Notes under the pieces: model-generated | Told to the model about the DNA's origin: nothing | The model's input: the letters and a program-made list of their open reading frames with translations, nothing else | Database searches by the model: none | Source: RGIG8767 sp964386235 | GTDB lineage: Bacteria; Bacillota; Clostridia; Lachnospirales; Lachnospiraceae | Length of the DNA: 10,027 bases | Direction of reading: 5' to 3' | NCBI GenBank assembly: GCA_964386235.1 | Contig: CAYLSH010000073.1 | Span: 1-10,027, forward strand | In this document: positions 6,184-10,027 of the stretch, piece by piece | Layout of the letters: each line of letters starts with the position of its first letter | Numbering within the stretch: the first letter of the stretch is position 1 | Program-made: the position numbers and the translations under genes

Positions 6184-6212
6184 TAGTATTCCCTGCTTGT
6201 TCTTTTTTATTA
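6184..6212 (-). promoter_or_regulatory. Candidate forespore (sigma-G/sigma-F type) promoter of spoVAE
   Basis: On the minus strand TAATA (6212-6208), 17 bases, AATACTA (6190-6184). AATACTA matches six of seven positions of the sigma-G -10 CATNHTA, and with the preceding GGG it also fits the sigma-F -10 pattern GGNRANAHTR. The same heptamer at the same spacing precedes spoVAD. The -35 is weak and the region is AT-rich, so this rests mainly on the match between the two genes. Confidence 0.45.
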
Positions 6213-6233
6213 CGAAAGCCGGATGGATTTTCT

Positions 6234-7136
6234 TTATTTTTCTTTTCCCGGATTTGCCGGCAACTGTGCAAGCAATACCGCTGCAAATACAAGCACACAG
6301 CCAAACAACTCCCTTGGTTTTAAACGTTCTCCCAGTATCACCCAGCCTGCCAATGCCGAAAAAACGGATTCCATTGACAAAATCAGGCATGCCACGGTGG
6401 GATCCATGTTTTTTTGTCCCACAATCTGTAAAGTATAGGCAACTCCGCAGGACATGACACCGGCATACAGGATTGGCACATGGGCATCCAGAATCTGCCC
6501 AATCTGTGGATTTTCAAATATACACATACAGACGCCGCTGATCATGCCACTGACCAAAAACTGGATACAGGAAATTCCAACAGAGTCCCCCCGGGGTGAA
6601 AAATGGTCAATCACCATTATATGCAGAGAAAATAAAAATGCACCGGCCAAAACCAGCATATCTCCCTTATTGATGCCGACCTGTCCGGAAATGCTGAGCA
6701 TATAAAATCCGATCATGGCGATCACACAACTTACCCACACAAGCGGAGCTACTTTCTTTTTTAGAAAAATACCCATAACCGGAACTATCACAATATAAAG
6801 CGCTGTGATAAAACCTGCTTTTCCCACGGTCGTAAACATAATGCCGAACTGTTGAAAATTGGTCGCTATGACAAAAATCAATCCGCAGCAAACACCACCT
6901 ATGACCGTATTTTTGCGGTATAGATGCTTTTCTTCTGCTGATTGGGAAGCTTTCTGATTGATTTTTTTCAGTACCAGGATCAGGGGAATCAGCACACCCC
7001 CGCCGATCAGGGAACGGACACAATTAAACGTAAACGGTCCAATGTATTCCATTCCAACACTCTGTGCCACAAAGGCAACGCCCCAGATCACTGCTGTTAA
7101 CAGTAGTTCTGCGGCGCTTATCATTTGTTTTTTCAT
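6234..7136 (-). CDS. EamA/DMT-superfamily transporter
   Basis: A 300-residue integral membrane protein with ten predicted membrane segments (about 7-27, 36-57, 77-94, 107-125, 131-149, 158-176, 187-207, 219-239, 248-268, 276-293), arranged as two five-helix EamA repeats. Typical motifs are IWGVAFVAQ (17-25) in helix 1, GKAGFITALYIVIVP (105-119) closing the first repeat and LILSMESVFSALAGWVILGE (251-270) in the second. Members export or import small metabolites, often amino acids, but the substrate cannot be read from sequence. AAGGAG lies 4 bases before the ATG. It starts 10 bases after the shikimate-kinase-like gene, so it is in the same operon. A role in exporting an aromatic or amino-acid-related compound is only a guess from that context. 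Confidence 0.93.
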   Translation of the reverse strand: MKKQMISAAELLLTAVIWGVAFVAQSVGMEYIGPFTFNCVRSLIGGGVLIPLILVLKKINQKASQSAEEKHLYRKNTVIGGVCCGLIFVIATNFQQFGIMFTTVGKAGFITALYIVIVPVMGIFLKKKVAPLVWVSCVIAMIGFYMLSISGQVGINKGDMLVLAGAFLFSLHIMVIDHFSPRGDSVGISCIQFLVSGMISGVCMCIFENPQIGQILDAHVPILYAGVMSCGVAYTLQIVGQKNMDPTVACLILSMESVFSALAGWVILGERLKPRELFGCVLVFAAVLLAQLPANPGKEK

Positions 7137-7146
7137 ATGACTCCTT

Positions 7147-7662
7147 TTATACCATCTTTCGTGAAATCTCTGCCACGATGTCGCGGATCATTTTTCCATT
7201 GCAGTCGATAGTAACGTGGGCATATTTTTCATACAGGGGAATGCGTTCCTCATAAAGATCCCGTAACGAATGTCCTTTTTTGAGTGCCACCCCTCTTTTG
7301 GTAAGATCGCCCAGACGATTTTCTATCTCCTCATAAGGCAATCGAAGATACACAATCGTTCCGATCTTTCCCAGATGTTCCATGGCTTCCTGTCCGTATA
7401 CCACACTGCCACCCGTTGCAATCACACTTTGCTTTGCCTCTAAGGATGCATTGATGCGGTTCTCAATCCGTAAAAAACCGTCCAGCCCATCTTCTGCTAT
7501 GATCTCATGAAGCAGTCTGTTTTCGGCTTCCTGTATGCAAAGATCCGAATCCAGAAAACGATATCCCAGATTCTTGGCAAGTACAACACCAACCGTACTT
7601 TTGCCCGCTCCCGGCATACCGATCAGGACCAGATTCGAGCCTGTTTGCTTTAATACAGACAT
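7147..7662 (-). CDS. aroK: Shikimate-kinase-like P-loop kinase
   Basis: Shikimate kinase phosphorylates the 3-hydroxyl of shikimate with ATP, step five of the chorismate pathway. The 171-residue product is the right size. It has a Walker A motif GMPGAGKST (15-23), FLDSD (36-40) with the shikimate-binding Asp, Arg65 in GFLRIENR, ATGGS (82-86) near the usual GGG, and the C-terminal Arg140 of ERIPLYEKYA (139-148). Departures from the classical enzyme are the third Gly of GGG replaced by Ser, FR..E appearing as LR..E, and a lid reading TKRGVALKKGHSLRDLYEER without the common RPLL. I recall clostridial proteins of this divergent type annotated as shikimate kinase. Another small-molecule kinase is possible. 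The ATG at 7662 overlaps ridA by 13 bases and has GGAAG 7 bases upstream, so translation is probably coupled. Confidence 0.82.
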   Translation of the reverse strand: MSVLKQTGSNLVLIGMPGAGKSTVGVVLAKNLGYRFLDSDLCIQEAENRLLHEIIAEDGLDGFLRIENRINASLEAKQSVIATGGSVVYGQEAMEHLGKIGTIVYLRLPYEEIENRLGDLTKRGVALKKGHSLRDLYEERIPLYEKYAHVTIDCNGKMIRDIVAEISRKMV

Positions 7663-8027
7663 GCAATCACTTCCACTTCACATAAAACGTCTTTTGGAAG
7701 CTGTTTTACTGCCACGCAGCTTCTTGCCGGTTTATGTGAAAAGTATTTCTCATATACGCTGTTAAATGCAGCAAAGTCAGCCATGTCAGCCAAAAAGCAG
7801 GTGGTTTTTACAACATCCTTGTAGCTGCAGTCCCCTGCTGCTAATACGGCACCAATATTTTTCATAACCTGTTCTGTCTGTGCTTCGATTCCCTCTGCTT
7901 CTACATTGCCGGATTCCGGATTGATCGGGATCTGACCGGATGCATATAACATCTTACCGGCGATCACAGCCTGCGAATACGGTCCGATTGCTGCCGGTGC
8001 CTTGTCTGTTGCTACTTTCTTGATCAT
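7650..8027 (-). CDS. ridA: RidA family reactive intermediate/enamine deaminase
   Basis: RidA hydrolyses reactive 2-aminoacrylate and other enamine/imine products of PLP enzymes, protecting cells from their damage. The 125-residue product is full length. It shows IGPYSQAV (14-21), YASGQIPINPESG (28-40), Arg102 in KPARSCVAV (the residue that holds the substrate carboxylate in the family) and LPKDVLCEVEVIA (110-122) with Glu117. GGAGGA lies about 8 bases before the ATG, so the start is secure. It follows the small upstream gene by 27 bases and overlaps the kinase start by 13 bases. RidA proteins usually form trimers in the cytoplasm. Confidence 0.96.
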   Translation of the reverse strand: MIKKVATDKAPAAIGPYSQAVIAGKMLYASGQIPINPESGNVEAEGIEAQTEQVMKNIGAVLAAGDCSYKDVVKTTCFLADMADFAAFNSVYEKYFSHKPARSCVAVKQLPKDVLCEVEVIACLY

Positions 8028-8054
8028 AATAGTGTCCTCCTCGTCTCGTAAATC

Positions 8055-8267
8055 TTAGTCTTCGAATTCTGCTGTTACATAGAATCCTCTTTCATTCTGT
8101 TCAATCCCGGTTACAACTCCCTCTCTGGCAAGCATACGCTCCCGAAACGGATAGTTTCCGGACATGGCAAGGGACGGATCAATGGTGTAATAATAGTTAC
8201 TCGGTAATACCCCTTCCGTAACCGTGATCTTCTGTCCTTCCTCTAACAGACCAGGACGTTCCATCTT
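8055..8267 (-). CDS. Small conserved-looking protein of unknown function, first gene of the ridA operon
   Basis: I do not recognise this protein. From the Met at 8267 it has 70 residues, is acidic and soluble, and has no membrane segment, cysteine or repeat. The sequence MERPGLLEEGQKITVTEGVLPSNYYYTIDPSLAMSGN and the end GFYVTAEFED look like a compact beta-rich fold. It is taken as real because a strong sigma-A promoter precedes it, ridA follows after 27 bases on the same strand, and no better frame fills the space. The start is uncertain: GGAG lies 6 bases before 8267, while the in-frame ATGs at 8279 (74 residues) and 8312 (85 residues) have no well-placed ribosome binding site. Confidence 0.66.
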   Translation of the reverse strand, partial: KMERPGLLEEGQKITVTEGVLPSNYYYTIDPSLAMSGNYPFRERMLAREGVVTGIEQNERGFYVTAEFED

Positions 8268-8347
8268 AAACTCCATACTTCGTTTTCCCATATTCTGCCA
8301 TTCCATTCCCATTCAGATGGCTCTGCCCCTGAATGCATTTCCCGTAT

Positions 8348-8376
8348 ATTATAATTCCTTTTTGGGTATTTCACAA
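8348..8376 (-). promoter_or_regulatory. Sigma-A promoter of the small gene-ridA-kinase-EamA operon
   Basis: On the minus strand TTGTGA (8376-8371), a 17-base spacer and a perfect TATAAT (8353-8348) predict a start near 8341. The hexamers and spacing are identical to those of the promoter at 5239-5267. It separates the housekeeping operon from spoVAD upstream. Confidence 0.75.
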
Positions 8377-8385
8377 CCGTGAAAT
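8368..8385. promoter_or_regulatory. Candidate operator palindrome over the -35
   Basis: ATTTCAC-AACC-GTGAAAT is a perfect 7-bp inverted repeat with a 4-bp centre, overlapping the -35 of the ridA operon promoter and lying 9 bases after the spoVAD stop. On the spoVAD strand it is followed by ACCCAAAAA rather than a T run, so it is not a normal terminator for spoVAD. An operator is the better reading. Confidence 0.45.
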
Positions 8386-8394
8386 TTTATTCTC

Positions 8395-9435
8395 TTACAG
8401 TCGTTCCAGTATGATCGCATGGGCAATCCCCGGCACACTTTTGCCCTCATTAAAACTCACTTTACTAAGCAGCGCACCCGTTGGTGCAAACAATACCCGC
8501 TTCCAGATGCCCTTTTCCATCTGGTGCAAAATAAAAGCAGAAAGTACCGTAGCCGAACATCCGCAGCCGGAGCCTCCCGCATGCGTATCCTGCGTCACTT
8601 CATTATAAATAGCAATCCCGCAGTCCGTATAACGTCCCGTGATATCACAGTTTTTTTGCAGCAAAAGATCCTGCAACACGTTTTTTCCTACTTCTCCCAG
8701 ATCACCGGTAATGATCATATCGTAGTCCTCAGGTGTTCTGTTAAAATCCTTCATATGCTGTAAAATCGTGTCCGCCGCTGCCGGTGCCATGCACGCTCCC
8801 ATATTCATGGAGTCCTTCACGCCAAAATCCACGATCTTTCCGGTGGTTATTCCGGTAATGCCAATGCCCACTCCTTCTTTTTTTTCAGAAGACAGCAAAA
8901 AGGCACCGCTTCCCGTAACCGTCCAGGTAGCCGACTTCGGTCTCTGGTTTCCATATGCAAGGGGAAAACGAAACTCCTTTTCCGCACTGGCAAAATGACT
9001 GGAAGTGACACAGATGACATTTTCCGCAAAACCGCCTGCCACCGCCATACTGCCCATGCTCAATGCCAGGCCACAGGTAGAACAGGCTCCATACAGTCCG
9101 ATATAAGGAATCTCAAAGGACAACAGTCCAAAAGTGGAGGCAATGGATTGCCCAAGAAGATCGCCGCCAAATAAATAGCGTATATTTTCACTTCGGATAC
9201 CCGTTTTTTTAAGCAGCGTACTGACCGCATCCCTTTGCAGAGTGCTCTCCGCCTCTTCCCAGCTGTTGCATCCATTCATATCATCTTCCAGTACGACATC
9301 AAAGAACTCTCCCAGCGGGCCTTCTCCTTCTTTGGTTCCCACTACCGTGGCACTTGCGCCCAGATAAACCGGATTCTGAAAAAGAACACTCTGTCTGCCG
9401 AGTGCCTGATCCACTGCTTTTGCATTATCTTTCAT
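8395..9435 (-). CDS. spoVAD: Stage V sporulation protein AD
   Basis: SpoVAD is a thiolase-fold protein attached to the spore inner membrane that binds dipicolinic acid as part of the SpoVA system. The 346-residue product is full length. Diagnostic stretches are ASATVVGTKEGEGPLGEFFD (27-46), EAESTLQRDA (61-70), FGGDLLGQ (89-96), LYGACSTCG (114-122) with Cys118 at the thiolase-like active-site position, CVTSSHF (142-148), QRPKSATWTVTGSGA (164-178) and DTHAGGSGCGCSA (283-295) with His285. The ATG at 9435 is chosen; the frame also has a GTG at 9450 touching GGAAA, and neither has a clean ribosome binding site. It follows the nicotinamidase gene by about 55-70 bases with a forespore-type promoter candidate between. 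spoVAC is not adjacent and spoVAE is 2.2 kb downstream. Confidence 0.96.
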   Translation of the reverse strand: MKDNAKAVDQALGRQSVLFQNPVYLGASATVVGTKEGEGPLGEFFDVVLEDDMNGCNSWEEAESTLQRDAVSTLLKKTGIRSENIRYLFGGDLLGQSIASTFGLLSFEIPYIGLYGACSTCGLALSMGSMAVAGGFAENVICVTSSHFASAEKEFRFPLAYGNQRPKSATWTVTGSGAFLLSSEKKEGVGIGITGITTGKIVDFGVKDSMNMGACMAPAAADTILQHMKDFNRTPEDYDMIITGDLGEVGKNVLQDLLLQKNCDITGRYTDCGIAIYNEVTQDTHAGGSGCGCSATVLSAFILHQMEKGIWKRVLFAPTGALLSKVSFNEGKSVPGIAHAIILERL

Positions 9436-9470
9436 TTTGCTTCTACTCACTTTCCATTATTTTTTAGTAG

Positions 9471-9499
9471 TAGTATTGGCAAAATAAAAAGCATTATCC
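9471..9499 (-). promoter_or_regulatory. Candidate forespore (sigma-G/sigma-F type) promoter of spoVAD
   Basis: On the minus strand GGATA (9499-9495), 17 bases, AATACTA (9477-9471). The -35 matches four of five positions of sigma-G GMATR and the -10 six of seven of CATNHTA. The heptamer and spacing are the same as upstream of spoVAE. It lies wholly in the gap after the nicotinamidase stop codon, about 35 bases before the chosen spoVAD start. Confidence 0.5.
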
Positions 9500-9503
9500 G
9501 TAT

Positions 9504-10004
9504 TTATATCACTTCTACCTGACACATCTTCATGGTTGTAAGTGCCGCTTCGTGACTTTGCGGGGTTACGCCGGCACAGCAGGAAGCATCCACGGATACG
9601 GTAATCTCCGGATAAATCGCCTTTAAAATCAGTGCATTGGAAACAACACAGATGTCCGTGCACAATCCCACAAGTTCTACTTCTTCCAAAGCATATTCTT
9701 CCCATTTCGTATAGCCAAAGGACGGCTTATTGATGTAAATGGCTCCCGGCACTTCCAGTTCTGCCGGAATCTGCCAGCCCTCCGTTCCTTCTATACAATG
9801 TGCTACCGGAAGGTGTTTTCCTTCATTTGTATCCAGATAATTCTGCTGGTGCGTATCCCTGGTGAAAATGATCTCATCCCCATTTTCCCGATACTGTGCA
9901 ATCTTCTTTTTCACATTTTCCACGATTGCCTGCGCCTCTTTGGTTCCCAGCGCCCCATCAATAAAATCTTTCTGCATATCAATTACGATCAATGTTTTTT
10001 TCAT
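9504..10004 (-). CDS. Nicotinamidase-like cysteine hydrolase (isochorismatase fold)
   Basis: A 166-residue cytoplasmic hydrolase that probably converts nicotinamide to nicotinate for NAD salvage. The catalytic triad is visible as Asp9 in IVIDMQKDF (7-14), Lys93 in INKPSFG and Cys119 in LCTDICVVSNAL (114-125). Likely metal ligands are Asp50 and His52 (TRDTH) and the histidines of HLPVAHC (64-70). The length fits the short PncA group. Other isochorismatase-family amidases share these residues, so the substrate is inferred. GAGGAAG lies about 5 bases before the ATG, which fixes the start. Its promoter, if any, lies beyond the right edge; the remaining 23 bases (10005-10027) hold only the ribosome binding site. 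No terminator is seen between it and spoVAD, so read-through into spoVAD is possible. Confidence 0.88.
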   Translation of the reverse strand: MKKTLIVIDMQKDFIDGALGTKEAQAIVENVKKKIAQYRENGDEIIFTRDTHQQNYLDTNEGKHLPVAHCIEGTEGWQIPAELEVPGAIYINKPSFGYTKWEEYALEEVELVGLCTDICVVSNALILKAIYPEITVSVDASCCAGVTPQSHEAALTTMKMCQVEVI

Positions 10005-10027
10005 GTTTTCTTCCTCTTTTCATATTA

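Noticed and set aside
8368..8385. Terminator for spoVAD
   Set aside because: The stem is short and AT-rich and has no T run after it on the spoVAD strand; it also overlaps a promoter -35.
8333..9029. Plus- and minus-strand open frames inside the spoVAD region
   Set aside because: They are shadows of spoVAD, whose frame is conserved throughout.
5798..9435. Mobile element or genomic island splitting the spoVA genes
   Set aside because: I saw no transposase, integrase, terminal repeats or target duplications around the inserted four genes, and codon use looks like that of the neighbours.

Overview
The window looks like a chromosomal stretch from a spore-forming, moderately AT-rich member of the Clostridia, most likely Lachnospiraceae. 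The reasons are the spore-specific genes spoVAD and spoVAE, strong GGAGG-type ribosome binding sites, short intergenic gaps, and protein flavours (DegV with a CPxCPKSSCPSP stretch, a DUF1294 protein, a probable DUF5721 protein) that I associate with that family. I see no tRNA, rRNA, CRISPR array, insertion sequence or phage gene, and no obvious break in base composition. The family assignment is inference, not a database result.

Left part (1-3039), arginine synthesis. A leftward operon carries a small GNAT acetyltransferase and argJ, which runs off the left edge. It is divergent from argG. The 254-base region between them holds a good sigma-A promoter for argG and a second promoter facing left. 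Two dyads spaced about 20 bp apart lie over the -10 and -35 of the leftward promoter, as expected for ArgR/AhrC operators.

Middle (3057-5791), mixed genes. A small DUF1294 membrane protein ends in a strong terminator. An orphan LytTR response regulator follows and converges on a DegV-family fatty-acid-binding protein across a perfect 16-bp bidirectional terminator. A probable DUF5721 gene comes next, with a textbook promoter overlapped by a perfect 6-4-6 palindrome.

Right part (5798-10004), all leftward. In transcription order the genes are a nicotinamidase-like hydrolase, spoVAD, a small unrecognised protein, ridA, a shikimate-kinase-like gene, an EamA transporter and spoVAE. The housekeeping set from the small protein to the EamA transporter has its own sigma-A promoter, also overlapped by a palindrome. 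spoVAD and spoVAE act together in dipicolinic acid uptake and release in spores and usually sit next to spoVAC. Here four unrelated genes separate them and spoVAC is not in the window. Each has the same AATACTA element 17 bp downstream of an RATA/AATA element, which resembles a forespore (sigma-G/sigma-F) promoter. The most interesting reading is a dispersed spoVA locus in which each gene kept or gained its own forespore promoter.
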